DNA of 64,000 bases from JASHPR01 sp963842355 (GTDB lineage Bacteria; Actinomycetota; Actinomycetes; Streptosporangiales; Streptosporangiaceae), in NCBI GenBank assembly GCA_963842355.1, contig CAWJGC010000004.1:806001-870000 (forward strand). The letters are read 5' to 3'. How positions within the stretch are numbered: the stretch's first letter is position 1; each line of letters begins with the position of its first letter. The translations under genes and the position numbers were made by a program. Below are positions 36,975 to 46,075 of the stretch, one piece after another. The notes under the pieces are model-generated. The model made no database searches. It worked only from the letters and a program-made list of their open reading frames with translations, and was not told the DNA's origin.

Positions 36975-39443
36975 ATGGCCACCATCCTGGTCGTGGGCGA
37001 CCATCCGGACGGTCGTAACCTGCTGGTCACGCTCCTGCGCCCCCGCGGGCATACCGTGCTCGAAGCGCGCGACGGGGCGGAGGCGATGGGGGTCGCCCGG
37101 ACACGGCCCCCCGACCTCGTCATCACCGATCTGGTCATGCCGGTGATGGACGGCTACGAACTCGTGCAGGAACTGCGGGCGAACCCCCGCCTGGCGACGA
37201 CGAGGGTGATCTTCTGCACCGCTAATTTCCTGCTGGACGAGGTGCGGCCGGCGGCCGCGGCCCTGGGCGTGAACCAGATCGTGCCCATTCCGGTCGAACC
37301 TGAGTCGATGCTGACAGCCGTGGACGCGGCCTTGGCGGCCGCGCCCGCTCCGGCCCCGGCGCCGTCCGATGAGTTCCACCAGCAGCAGTTGCGGCTGGTG
37401 AGTGCCAAGCTGGCCGATAAGGTCCATGAGCTGCAGGACGCGCAGGAGTCTCTGCAGGAAAGCGAGGCGAGGTTCCGCTGCCTCACCGAGTCCTCACCTG
37501 TCGGCGTCTTCTCCCTCAACCTGGCCCGCGAGATCACCTACACCAATCCGCGGGTGCTGGAGATATGCGGCCTGTCTGAGGACTCGGCGACCGCGCGCTC
37601 CTGGACTGACCTGATCCACCCTGAAGACCGGGAGCGCGTGCTCGCGGGGTGGGCGGCCGCGGCCGAGGTCGGCGCGCAGTACCGCGGCCGGGTGCGGATC
37701 GTGCCGCAGGGAGGCGGACTGCGCTGGACGGATATCCAGGCCGCCCCGGTGCTGGGCGCCGGCAGCCAGCTCACCTATGTCGGCACGGTCGTCGACGTGA
37801 CCGAGATGCTGGAAGCACAGCAGCAGCGTGACGAGCTGCAGGCCCGGCTGCTGACGCAGCGCGCCGAGGCCAGGTTCCTCGGGCTGCTCGAGGCCGCTCC
37901 CGACGCGGTGATATGCGTGGACCGGGACGGGCAGATCGCGCTGGTGAACGCCCAGACGGAGCGGTTGTTCGGCTACGGCCGGGAAGAACTGGTCGGTCAG
38001 CCGGTGGAGGTCCTGGTCCCCGACGCGCTCAAGTCAGCGCACCAGGCGCGCCGGGCCGAGTACGTGGCCGAGCCGCGCCCGCGCCCGATGGGCAGGGGAC
38101 TGGACCTGGCCGCCCGCCGGCGCGACGGCAGCACCTTCCCCGCCGAAATCTCCCTGTCGACCATCGACACCGACGAGGGATTCCTCGTCATAGCCGCCGT
38201 CCGCGACAGTAGCGAGCGGCGGGAACTCCAGGCCGAACGGGAGCGGCTGAGAACCCTGGCCGAGCGGGACCGGCTGCAGGGTCAGCTACGGCAGTCGCAG
38301 CGCCTGGAAAGCCTGGGCCAGCTCGCGGGCGGGGTCGCCCATGACTTCAACAACCTGCTGTCCGTGATCACAAACTACGCCGCGTTCGTCGCCGACGAGA
38401 TCGCCGGAATGTCACAGCAGGAGGGCTGGCAGGCCGTGCGCGACGACGTCCAGCAGATCCAGCAGGCTGCCGAGCGGGCCGCCGGGCTCACCCACCAGCT
38501 CCTGGCCTTCGCCCGCCGTGAGGTGATCGAGCTCCGCCCGCTGAACCTGAACGAGGTGGTGGTCGGCGTCGAGCAATTGCTGGTCCGCACCCTGGGCGAG
38601 CAGGTCGAGCTGACCACCGACCTGGCCCCGGGGCTGTGCCCGGTGCTCGCCGACCCCGGCCAGATCGAGCAGGTCCTGGTCAACCTGGCGGTCAACGCCC
38701 GCGACGCCATGCCCGCCGGCGGGACGCTGACGATCCAGACCGCCATCACGTTGGTGGACGCGGATCAGGCCGCCAGCCACGTCGGCATGGCACCTGGCCG
38801 CTACGCCAGCCTGAAGGTCAGCGATTCCGGCGCGGGGATGTCCCAGGACGTCATTGACCGGGCGTTCGAGCCATTCTTCACCACCAAGGCCAAGGGCGCA
38901 GGCACGGGCCTGGGCTTGTCCACCGTGTACGGCATCGTCACCCAGGCCGGCGGGCACGTGAGCATCCACTCCGAGCCCGGCCTCGGCACCACCTTCACCA
39001 TTCTGCTGCCCGCGACCGGCCAGGCCGCCCCCGAGGACTCGCCTCCCCAGCGCGCACCCCGGGGCGGTCAGGGTGAGACCGTGCTCGTCGTCGAGGACGA
39101 GGCCGCCCTGCGGGAGGTGACCCGCAGGATCCTGGCCCGCAACGGGTACCAGGTGATCACCGCCGTCAACGGACGCGACGCCGTCGAGGTCGCCGCCCGT
39201 CACCCCGGCGGCATCGACGTGCTGGTGACCGACGTCGTCATGCCGCAGATGCCCGGCAGGGAAGCCGCCGAACAGATCCGGGCCCTGTACCCGGCGGTAA
39301 AAGTCCTTTTCATGTCCGGCTACACCGCCGGAGCCCTGGACTCGCAGGGAGTCCTCGACGCAGAAGTCAACCTCATCGAGAAGCCGTTCACAGAAGCATC
39401 GCTGCTGGCCAAGCTGCGCGAGGTCCTGTCCGTTCCCAGATGA
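36975..39443 (+). CDS. Hybrid sensor histidine kinase: receiver-PAS-PAS-HisKA-HATPase-receiver
   Basis: 822 residues. The N-terminal receiver (3-120) keeps the phosphoacceptor in VITDLVMPVMDG but has GD for the acidic pair (VVGDHPDG) and lacks the conserved Lys (VPIPVE), so it may be inactive. PAS1 about 165-280, PAS2 about 295-420 (DAVICVDRDGQIALVNAQTE). HisKA with His near 456 in GGVAHDFNNLLSVI. HATPase with NARDAMPAGG, SGAGM, GTGLGLSTVYG. The C-terminal receiver is complete (VEDEAALR, VTDVVMP, EKPF). Cytosolic, no membrane segment. Probably upstream of the Rcp1-like regulator 90 bases downstream. Confidence 0.92.
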   Translation: MATILVVGDHPDGRNLLVTLLRPRGHTVLEARDGAEAMGVARTRPPDLVITDLVMPVMDGYELVQELRANPRLATTRVIFCTANFLLDEVRPAAAALGVNQIVPIPVEPESMLTAVDAALAAAPAPAPAPSDEFHQQQLRLVSAKLADKVHELQDAQESLQESEARFRCLTESSPVGVFSLNLAREITYTNPRVLEICGLSEDSATARSWTDLIHPEDRERVLAGWAAAAEVGAQYRGRVRIVPQGGGLRWTDIQAAPVLGAGSQLTYVGTVVDVTEMLEAQQQRDELQARLLTQRAEARFLGLLEAAPDAVICVDRDGQIALVNAQTERLFGYGREELVGQPVEVLVPDALKSAHQARRAEYVAEPRPRPMGRGLDLAARRRDGSTFPAEISLSTIDTDEGFLVIAAVRDSSERRELQAERERLRTLAERDRLQGQLRQSQRLESLGQLAGGVAHDFNNLLSVITNYAAFVADEIAGMSQQEGWQAVRDDVQQIQQAAERAAGLTHQLLAFARREVIELRPLNLNEVVVGVEQLLVRTLGEQVELTTDLAPGLCPVLADPGQIEQVLVNLAVNARDAMPAGGTLTIQTAITLVDADQAASHVGMAPGRYASLKVSDSGAGMSQDVIDRAFEPFFTTKAKGAGTGLGLSTVYGIVTQAGGHVSIHSEPGLGTTFTILLPATGQAAPEDSPPQRAPRGGQGETVLVVEDEAALREVTRRILARNGYQVITAVNGRDAVEVAARHPGGIDVLVTDVVMPQMPGREAAEQIRALYPAVKVLFMSGYTAGALDSQGVLDAEVNLIEKPFTEASLLAKLREVLSVPR

Positions 39444-39533
39444 TCGCTCTAAGTGTTAAAGTAGTAACAATAGGTAATCGGCGCTGCCGCTGAGAGCAGA
39501 CCTTTACCTCACCCTAGCCGCGGAGGAAACCGT

Positions 39534-40007
39534 ATGCGATACCGTCCCATCCTGCTCGTGGAGGACAACCCCGACGACGAGTTGCTGACGCTGCGGGCCT
39601 TGAAAAAGAACAACATCCTCAACGAGGTCACCGTGGCTCGCGACGGCGCCGAGGCGCTGGAGCACCTGCTCGGGGACGACGGGGCCGGCGCGATGCCCCC
39701 GGCTCTCATCCTGCTCGACCTGAAACTTCCCAAGGTTGACGGGTTCGAAGTGCTGCGCCGCATACGGGCCGACGATCGGACCCGGCTCATCCCCGTGGTC
39801 ATCCTCACCTCATCCCGGCAGGAAGAAGACATTCTCGCCGGCTACCGGAACGGCGCCAACGCCTACGTACGGAAGCCGGTGAACTTCTCCGAATTCGCCC
39901 GGGCGGTCGGCACCCTCGGCGTGTTCTGGCTGCTGCTCAGCGAGCCGCCGCCCGTCGTTGTCTCGCCATCAGCAGCGGACACACCAGCGGGGGACGTGCG
40001 GGGATAG
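39534..40007 (+). CDS. Rcp1-like single-domain response regulator
   Basis: 157 residues: LVEDNPDDELLTLRALKKNN, phosphoacceptor in LILLDLKLPKVDG, Lys in YVRKPVNFSEFARAV, and a C-terminal LGVFWLLLSEPPP tail typical of phytochrome-associated Rcp1 regulators. No output domain. Two bases from the next kinase gene, so they share a transcript. A C-terminal fragment of a paralogue is at 46399-46563. Confidence 0.92.
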   Translation: MRYRPILLVEDNPDDELLTLRALKKNNILNEVTVARDGAEALEHLLGDDGAGAMPPALILLDLKLPKVDGFEVLRRIRADDRTRLIPVVILTSSRQEEDILAGYRNGANAYVRKPVNFSEFARAVGTLGVFWLLLSEPPPVVVSPSAADTPAGDVRG

Positions 40008-40009
40008 GG

Positions 40010-41230
40010 ATGAAGCCACCGGCAGCGGCGGGGACGGCATCGATGGGCCCGCGGCGCATCCTCATCCTCGAGGACGAGCCTTCCGACGCCGAGCTCGAGC
40101 AGCGCCTGCTGGTCGGTGCGGGCCTGGACTTTACCGCGGTCGTGGCCGACACCAGAGATTCTTTCGTGCGGCAGCTAGCGTACTTCCGCCCGGAACTGAT
40201 CCTGGCGGATTTCGCCTTGCCGGGCTTCTCCGGCGAGAGCGCCCTTAAGATCGCGCAGGAGCGGTGCCCGGACGTACCCTTCATCTTCCTGTCCGGTGTG
40301 ATCGGCGACGAAGCGGCAGTCGAGCTCATCAGGCACGGGGCCACCGACTACGTCTTGAAGGACCGGCCAGCGCGCCTGGTGCCGGTCGTCCGCCGCGCCC
40401 TCGCCGAAGCTGACCAAAGGCAGCGGCTGGCCCGGCTGGAGGCTCATCTTCAGCGATCGCAGCGCCTGGAAAGCTTCGGCCGGCTGGCCGCCGGCGTGGC
40501 CCACGAATTCAACAATCAGGTGGGCGCCATGCTCGGCTACGCGGCCTTCATACGCGACGAAGCGGCCGGAAGATCACGGCAGGGCACCGACCATGAGGTC
40601 TGGGCGGGCATCCGCCGCGATGCCGAGCAGATCGAGCAGGCCGGCCAGCGAGTGGTCCGGCTGGTCCGTCAGCTGCTCGCGGCCGGCGGCCAGCAAACGG
40701 TCCGCGCTGAGCTCATCGACCTCAACCAGGTCATGACCGGGATCGACGAGCTGCTGCGGAGCACGGCCGGCGCGGGCGTCGAGCTCCATCTGTCCCCGGC
40801 CCCCGGACTGTGGCCCGTCACCGCCGACCCGGGCCAGGTCGAGCAGGTGCTGCTGAACCTCACCATGAACGCCAGGGACGCCATGCCCCACGGCGGCAGC
40901 TTCTCGATCGAGACACAGAACGTGACGATCGGAAACGATGAGGCGGGACCGGATGTGATGCTCTCGCCGGGGGCCTACGTGCGCCTCACCGCCCGCGACA
41001 GCGGCGCCGGAATGGAGCCGGAGGTCCTCGAGCACGTCTTTGAGCCGTTCTTCACCAGCAAGTCCTTGGTCGAGGGCGGCGGGCTCGGCCTCGCCAGCGT
41101 CTACGGCATCATCAGCCAGGCTGGCGGGACGGTCGGGATCTCCTCGGTGCCCGGCGCCGGCACGACCGTCACCGCATGGCTGCCCGCCGCCACCAGCGAA
41201 GCCGCTATCTCGCCCGTTCAGCCAGGGTGA
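40010..41230 (+). CDS. Receiver-histidine kinase (REC-HisKA-HATPase)
   Basis: 406 residues. N-terminal receiver about 15-130 (ILEDEPSDAELE, ILADFALPGFSG, YVLKDRPA), then HisKA with His near 165 in AAGVAHEFNNQVGAMLGYA, HATPase with NARDAMPHGG, DSGAGM, GGGLGLASVYG. An input receiver directly controlling a kinase suggests it is itself a relay in a phospho-network with the neighbouring kinase and Rcp1-like regulator. Its 3' end overlaps the convergent Kai-operon kinase by 26 bases. Confidence 0.9.
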   Translation: MKPPAAAGTASMGPRRILILEDEPSDAELEQRLLVGAGLDFTAVVADTRDSFVRQLAYFRPELILADFALPGFSGESALKIAQERCPDVPFIFLSGVIGDEAAVELIRHGATDYVLKDRPARLVPVVRRALAEADQRQRLARLEAHLQRSQRLESFGRLAAGVAHEFNNQVGAMLGYAAFIRDEAAGRSRQGTDHEVWAGIRRDAEQIEQAGQRVVRLVRQLLAAGGQQTVRAELIDLNQVMTGIDELLRSTAGAGVELHLSPAPGLWPVTADPGQVEQVLLNLTMNARDAMPHGGSFSIETQNVTIGNDEAGPDVMLSPGAYVRLTARDSGAGMEPEVLEHVFEPFFTSKSLVEGGGLGLASVYGIISQAGGTVGISSVPGAGTTVTAWLPAATSEAAISPVQPG

Positions 41231-43679
41231 AGTAGAAGGTGGCGCCTTCGTCGACGGCGCCGTCGGCCCAGGTGCGTCCGCCGTGGCGTTCGATGATCCG
41301 CGCGACGCTGGCCAGGCCGATGCCGGTGCCCGGGAAGTCGCTCGCGGCGTGCAGCCGCTGGAACGGCTGGAACAGCTTGCCCGCGTAGGCGGGGTCGAAG
41401 CCGGCTCCGTTGTCGCGCACGTAGCAGCAGACGTGGGCGTCGTCGACGGTTGTGGTGGCGAACTCGATGGTGGCCTCGTCGCGTCGGCCGGTGAACTTCC
41501 AGGCGTTCTCGAGGAGGTTCTGCACTACGGTGCGGATCAGGGCGCGGTCTGCGGTGACCCGGACGCCGTTCTGGATGGCGAAGCGGACCCGGCGGCCCGG
41601 GTCATGCACCCGCAGTTCGGCGGCGACGGCGGCTACCTCCGCGCTCAGGTCGACCGGTTCGAGGTTCATCGCGGCGCGTGACACCCGCGACAGGTGCAGC
41701 AGGTCGTCGATGAGCGTGGCCATCCGCTCGCTCGCCGCCTGGATCCGCCCGGCGTACCCGCGGCCGGTCTCGTCGAGCCGGTCGCCGTACTCCTCGACCA
41801 GCGCCTGGCTGAACCCGCTCAGCGCCCGCAGCGGGGCGCGCAGGTCGTGGGAGACCGAGTAGGTGAACGCCTCGAGGTTCTGGTTCGACCGCTCCAGTTC
41901 CGCCGTGCGCTGCTCCACCCTGGCCTCCAGGTCGGCGTTGAGCGCCCGGACCTCGGCCTCGGCGTGGCGCTGCGCGGTGATGTCGCGCACGGAGCCGACC
42001 AGCAGCCGGGGGGTCCCGTCCAGATCCCGGACCACGGTCCGGTTCGCCTCGACCCAGACGACCCCGCCCCCCTTTCGCAGCAGGCGCTCCTCCATCGAAT
42101 AGGCGCCGATCTCTCCGGACTGGAGGCGTCGCATGTTGGCGAGAAAGTCGGCGAGATCGTCGGGATGGATGATGTCCTGAAGCCGCAGGGATCGGAGCTC
42201 CTCGACGGTGTAGCCGGTGATCTGGCAGAAATGGGCGTTGGCCCGGACGAACTCGCCGCCGGACCCGATGTCATCGATGCCGACGGGGGCGTTGTCGAAC
42301 AGGGCGCGCAGCCGCCCTTCGGACTCGCGCAACGCCTCCTGCGCCTGCTTTATCTGCGTGACGTCGCGCGCTGCGGCGAACACCCCGCACGCACGACCGG
42401 ACGCGTCCCGATAGACCGAGGCGTTGTACAGCACGGACACGGTGTGCCCGTCGCGGTGGCGCAACTCCAGGGCGTAGTCGCGCACGCTTCCGTCCCTGAA
42501 GACCTGCTCGTACCCGGCGTGAGCCAGACCCGGATCGGTGAAGTAATCGGAGAATTCGCTGCCGAGCAACTCGGGCCGGCCGCACCCGGTCGCCTGCTCG
42601 GTGGCGATGTTGACGTCGGTGATCGTCCCGTCCGGGCCGATCGTGACCAGCGGGTCCAGGCTGGCTTCGATCAGGCTCCGGTTGTACGCGGCCGCCGCGC
42701 GATTCTCCTCCTCGGCCCGCTTCCGGTCGGTGATGTCGAGGCAGATCCCCAGCAGCCGCCGTGCCGCGCCGGCCTCGTCCCGCTCCACCACCGCGCTCTG
42801 CAGCACCCACCCGACCGAGCCGTCGGGCCGGACGACCCGGTGCTCGAACTGGTAGGGGACGCGGCCCTCCAGCGCCGCGGTGACCGCGTCCGAAACCCCC
42901 GCCGCGTCGTCCGGGTGGACGAGACGATAGAAGGTCTCCACCTTCCCGTCGAACTCCTCCGGGGTCAGCCCGAAGATCCGGTAGGCCGCCGGAGACCAGG
43001 TGAGGTCGCTTTCCCGGTCCGGACCCGAACTCCACCAGCCAAACCCCGCGGATTCCTGGGCCTGCTCCAGGAAGGCGTTCTGCTCGCGCAGCGCCTCGTT
43101 CGCCTCGGTCGCCCGGTCCTCGGCGGCGCGCTGCGCGGTGAGGTCGGTCAGGACCAGGCACCGCAGGAGCATGCCGTCGAGGTCGAAGCCGCTGACCGCC
43201 AGCAGCACCGGAACGGTCGTGCCGCCCGGCCCGGTCAGTTCCACCTCGCCGCGAGCGCTGTCACCGACACCTACGTCGAGCAGCCGGGCGAACTCGGGGC
43301 GGTGGGCACTGACGATCAGGTCAACCGCGGCGGTGCCGACCAGTTCCGTGGCCGCCTGGCCGGTCATCGAGGCGAGCCGCGGGTTGGCGTCGAGGATCAC
43401 CCCGCGAGGGGAAACGGTGGCGGCGCCTTCGTTTATGGCCTCGACGATGAGCCGGTAAGGGCGGTCGGCGCTGACGAGGGCGTAGATCTGTTCCTGTCCG
43501 GCCGGCCCGATCACCAGCGAGTCGACGCCACCGCCCCGGATCGCCTCGATCGTCTCCTCCGCTTCGCGCAGCCGGGCCCGTAGCTCGGCCAGCTCGGTGG
43601 TCTCGCCCCGGTTCCCCTCGGACGGCCCCGCCGCCGCGCGGCCCGGTCCCGCGGCCTGGGGAGTCGGCGATCGGGTCAT
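41205..43679 (-). CDS. PAS-rich sensor histidine kinase of the kai operon
   Basis: 824 residues from the ATG at 43679, 4 bases after the second kaiB stop. Begins with a coiled coil and a segment (EETIEAIRGGGVDSLVIG, QEQIYALVSADRPYRLIVEA) that I associate with KaiBC-linked kinases, then four PAS domains (about 65-190, 215-330, 335-450, 460-575). HisKA His near 608 in TYSVSHDLRAPLRALSGF, HATPase NLLENAWKF, DNGAGFD, GTGIGLASV. No membrane helix. Probable output partner of KaiC/KaiB, as SasA/CikA are in cyanobacteria, though by different input domains. Confidence 0.9.
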   Translation of the reverse strand: MTRSPTPQAAGPGRAAAGPSEGNRGETTELAELRARLREAEETIEAIRGGGVDSLVIGPAGQEQIYALVSADRPYRLIVEAINEGAATVSPRGVILDANPRLASMTGQAATELVGTAAVDLIVSAHRPEFARLLDVGVGDSARGEVELTGPGGTTVPVLLAVSGFDLDGMLLRCLVLTDLTAQRAAEDRATEANEALREQNAFLEQAQESAGFGWWSSGPDRESDLTWSPAAYRIFGLTPEEFDGKVETFYRLVHPDDAAGVSDAVTAALEGRVPYQFEHRVVRPDGSVGWVLQSAVVERDEAGAARRLLGICLDITDRKRAEEENRAAAAYNRSLIEASLDPLVTIGPDGTITDVNIATEQATGCGRPELLGSEFSDYFTDPGLAHAGYEQVFRDGSVRDYALELRHRDGHTVSVLYNASVYRDASGRACGVFAAARDVTQIKQAQEALRESEGRLRALFDNAPVGIDDIGSGGEFVRANAHFCQITGYTVEELRSLRLQDIIHPDDLADFLANMRRLQSGEIGAYSMEERLLRKGGGVVWVEANRTVVRDLDGTPRLLVGSVRDITAQRHAEAEVRALNADLEARVEQRTAELERSNQNLEAFTYSVSHDLRAPLRALSGFSQALVEEYGDRLDETGRGYAGRIQAASERMATLIDDLLHLSRVSRAAMNLEPVDLSAEVAAVAAELRVHDPGRRVRFAIQNGVRVTADRALIRTVVQNLLENAWKFTGRRDEATIEFATTTVDDAHVCCYVRDNGAGFDPAYAGKLFQPFQRLHAASDFPGTGIGLASVARIIERHGGRTWADGAVDEGATFYFTLAERAR

Positions 43680-43683
43680 GGCG

Positions 43684-44010
43684 CTACTCGTCCGGGTCCT
43701 GGGGCCCGTCACTGACCCTGACCGGGCCGAGGGCGAGCCCGACGCGCAGCCGGGCTGTGTCGGAGAGGTCGCCGACGATCCGGCGCAGCGGGCCGGGAAG
43801 GCGTTTGACCAGCGTCGGCGCGGCGATGATCTGGTCGCGCACGACCAGCGCGGGCTGCTGCCGCACGTCGATGACCTCCAGGTCGACGTCGCCGCCGAGC
43901 TCGTCGTCGCAGATGCGGCGCACGGCCTCGATGGCGTGGATGGAGTTCGTGGACGCGCCATTGACATAGAGCGTCAGGGCCCAGCGGTCGGCAGCGGCGT
44001 CATCGGTCAT
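43684..44010 (-). CDS. kaiB: KaiB-family protein, second copy
   Basis: 108 residues. Thioredoxin-like KaiB fold: LTLYVNGASTNSIHAIEAVR, DLEVIDVRQQPALVVRDQI, APTLVKRLPGPLRRIVGDLS. The LPxPxRxIxGDLSD block is the KaiB hallmark. Overlaps the upstream kaiB by 4 bases. In cyanobacteria KaiB binds phosphorylated KaiC after a fold switch; two diverged copies here could bind different KaiC states or the two KaiC proteins. Confidence 0.93.
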   Translation of the reverse strand: MTDDAAADRWALTLYVNGASTNSIHAIEAVRRICDDELGGDVDLEVIDVRQQPALVVRDQIIAAPTLVKRLPGPLRRIVGDLSDTARLRVGLALGPVRVSDGPQDPDE

Positions 44011-44348
44011 GTCGCTGTTCTCCCTGGTGGCCGGAGCCGCAGGCCGACGAGAAGATGGTCGGTGTCGGACAGGTCACCAACGAGCTTGCGTATCGGCACC
44101 GGGAGCCTGCGGACCACCGTAGGGACGGCCAGGATCTGATCGTCGGCGGCCAGGCGCGGGTTTTCGAGCAGGTCCACGACCTCGATCCGGTAGCGGCCGG
44201 CCAGGTGCTCCTCGCATGCGCGCCGCAGATTCTCGATCGCCCGCAGGCACTTGGGCGACCTGCCGGTCACATAGAGGCGCAGATCCCAGGACTCACCAGG
44301 AGCAGCGTCGGCGCCGGCCTGGTCATCCGTGGTGTACGGCTGGCTCAT
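44007..44348 (-). CDS. kaiB: KaiB-family protein, first copy
   Basis: 113 residues: DLRLYVTGRSPKCLRAIENL, RIEVVDLLENPRLAADDQIL, VPTVVRRLPVPIRKLVGDLS. Closer to cyanobacterial KaiB than the second copy in the ENPRLAADDQILAVPT segment. Its ATG overlaps the kaiC TGA by one base (TGATG), so translation is coupled to KaiC. Confidence 0.94.
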   Translation of the reverse strand: MSQPYTTDDQAGADAAPGESWDLRLYVTGRSPKCLRAIENLRRACEEHLAGRYRIEVVDLLENPRLAADDQILAVPTVVRRLPVPIRKLVGDLSDTDHLLVGLRLRPPGRTAT

Positions 44349-46075
44349 CAGCGCCCCCCCTGACTCGGGACCGCGTCGGCCCAGCGCCGGGTCGCCATCG
44401 CCTGCCGGTCCGCTTCGACGTCCGCCGTCTGCTGCTCGCCGCGGAGTTCGATGCGGTCGAGGTCCGCCCGCTCGGCGGCCAGCTGATCCTGCACCGCAGC
44501 CAGGTGGGCCTCGTGCTCCATGACGCTGCGGCGCAGCTCACGCCGACGACGGTCCACATCGTCGGCCTGCCGCACCGCCGTGTCGCGCTCGGCGGCGGCC
44601 TGGGCCTGGCGGGCGGATCCGGTCAGTACTCCCGCCGGGCCGATGTACACGTCGACCAGCTCGATCCCGCGGTCGGTGAGCACGAACTCCCGTACCTGGT
44701 TCGAATGGGCCGAGCCGCGCGACTTGAGCACGAACAGCAGCCGGTTGCGTTCGCCGTTGGTCTCGGCATTGCGCAGCAGCAGCCAGGTGTCCACCAGCGA
44801 CGACACGCTCACCGTGCTCGTCTCGTCGCCACGGCCGAGCGCCGTGGCCAGCGCCGTGATTCCCCGCGCCTTGAGCAGGTCGATCTGGCGGGCCACCATC
44901 GAGCTCGTCTCCGGGCTGGAGGCACCGAAGGCGAGGCCGGCTATCCCGTCGAGCACCGCTACCGACGGCGCGACCTCCTCGATCAGCCCGGCCAGGGCGG
45001 CCAGGTGGGTCTCCAGCCCGAACGCGGAAGGCCGAGCGGCCCAGATGCGCAACAGCCCGGAATCGACCCATGGCCGCAGGTCGAGACCGAGCGACCGCAT
45101 GTTACGCAGGACCTGCTCGGGTGACTCCTCGAACAAGATCCACAGCGCCCGCTCTCCCCGCCCGCAGGCCGAGTTCACCAGGTACGCGCCGAGTGAGGTC
45201 TTGCCCGTGCCCGCCGTGCCGCTCACCAGGACCGTGGATCCCCGGAACAGGCCGCCCCCCAGCATGTGGTCGAGGCGGGGGATCCCCGTGGAGATCCGCT
45301 CGTCGGGAGCCGCGTAGTCGAGGGTGATCGACGTGATCGGCAGCACGGCGAAGCCGCGGGCGGAGATCAGGAACGGGTACTCGTTGGTGCCGTGCGTCGA
45401 TCCCCGGTACTTGATCACCCGGAGGCGGCGGGTGGAGATCTCCTCGTGCACCCGATGGTCGAGGGCGATCACGCAGTCGGAGACGTACTCCTCGATCCCG
45501 TGGCGGGTCAGGGCCTTCTCGCCCCGCTCCCCGGTCACGATGGCGGTGACCCCCCGTTCCTCGAGCCAGCGCGCCAGCCGGCCGAGTTCTGCCCGCACGA
45601 TCGAATCGTCGCCGAAGGCGCCGAACAGAACCTCGATGGTATCCAGCACGAGTCGCTTCGCGCCGATCCGCCCGATCGCGTCGTCGAGGGTCACGAACAG
45701 CGGTTCGAGGTCGAACTCCCCCGTCCCGACGATCTCGGTGGGCTCCACCTGGAACGAGAGCACCACGAGCAGCCCGTCCCGCTGCAGGCCGTCGAGGTCG
45801 AAGCCGAGCGAGCGCACGTTGGCGGCGACCTTGGCCGCCGGCTCCTCGAACGTCAGCAGCACGCCGGGCTCGGCGTTCTCCCGGGCGCCGGCGACCAGGA
45901 ACTGTAAGCCCAGCAGCGTCTTGCCCGCTCCGGCGCTGCCTGCCACCAGCGTCACCCGCCCCAGCGGCAGCCCACCTCCGGTGATCTGATCCAGCCCGGC
46001 GACTCCCGTCGGCGCCTTGGCCAACTCCGGACCTATCGCCTTATCAGTCAAGCCCGCCAGGACCGCGTTGCCCAT
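44348..46075 (-). CDS. kaiC: KaiC-family clock-type ATPase with coiled-coil tail
   Basis: 575 residues from the ATG at 46075, just after AGGAGGT; the upstream ATG at 46171 is less likely. Two KaiC domains: P-loops GSAGAGKT (46-53) and GTAGTGKT (286-293), catalytic Glu pairs TFEE (75-78) and FEE (315-317). Aligning CII with cyanobacterial KaiC puts Ser420, Ser425 and Ser426 on the sites of Thr426, Ser431 and Thr432, and KSRGSAHSNQVREFVL matches the subunit-interface segment. From about 480 a roughly 95-residue coiled coil replaces the KaiA-binding tail. Heads the operon kaiC-kaiB-kaiB-kinase. Predicted hexameric ATPase/autokinase. Confidence 0.93.
   Translation of the reverse strand: MGNAVLAGLTDKAIGPELAKAPTGVAGLDQITGGGLPLGRVTLVAGSAGAGKTLLGLQFLVAGARENAEPGVLLTFEEPAAKVAANVRSLGFDLDGLQRDGLLVVLSFQVEPTEIVGTGEFDLEPLFVTLDDAIGRIGAKRLVLDTIEVLFGAFGDDSIVRAELGRLARWLEERGVTAIVTGERGEKALTRHGIEEYVSDCVIALDHRVHEEISTRRLRVIKYRGSTHGTNEYPFLISARGFAVLPITSITLDYAAPDERISTGIPRLDHMLGGGLFRGSTVLVSGTAGTGKTSLGAYLVNSACGRGERALWILFEESPEQVLRNMRSLGLDLRPWVDSGLLRIWAARPSAFGLETHLAALAGLIEEVAPSVAVLDGIAGLAFGASSPETSSMVARQIDLLKARGITALATALGRGDETSTVSVSSLVDTWLLLRNAETNGERNRLLFVLKSRGSAHSNQVREFVLTDRGIELVDVYIGPAGVLTGSARQAQAAAERDTAVRQADDVDRRRRELRRSVMEHEAHLAAVQDQLAAERADLDRIELRGEQQTADVEADRQAMATRRWADAVPSQGGR

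Noticed and set aside
41205..46075. Complete cyanobacterial-type circadian clock
   Set aside because: KaiA and the KaiB-like-domain kinase SasA are missing, and the KaiC tail differs, so only KaiBC-type proteins are claimed.
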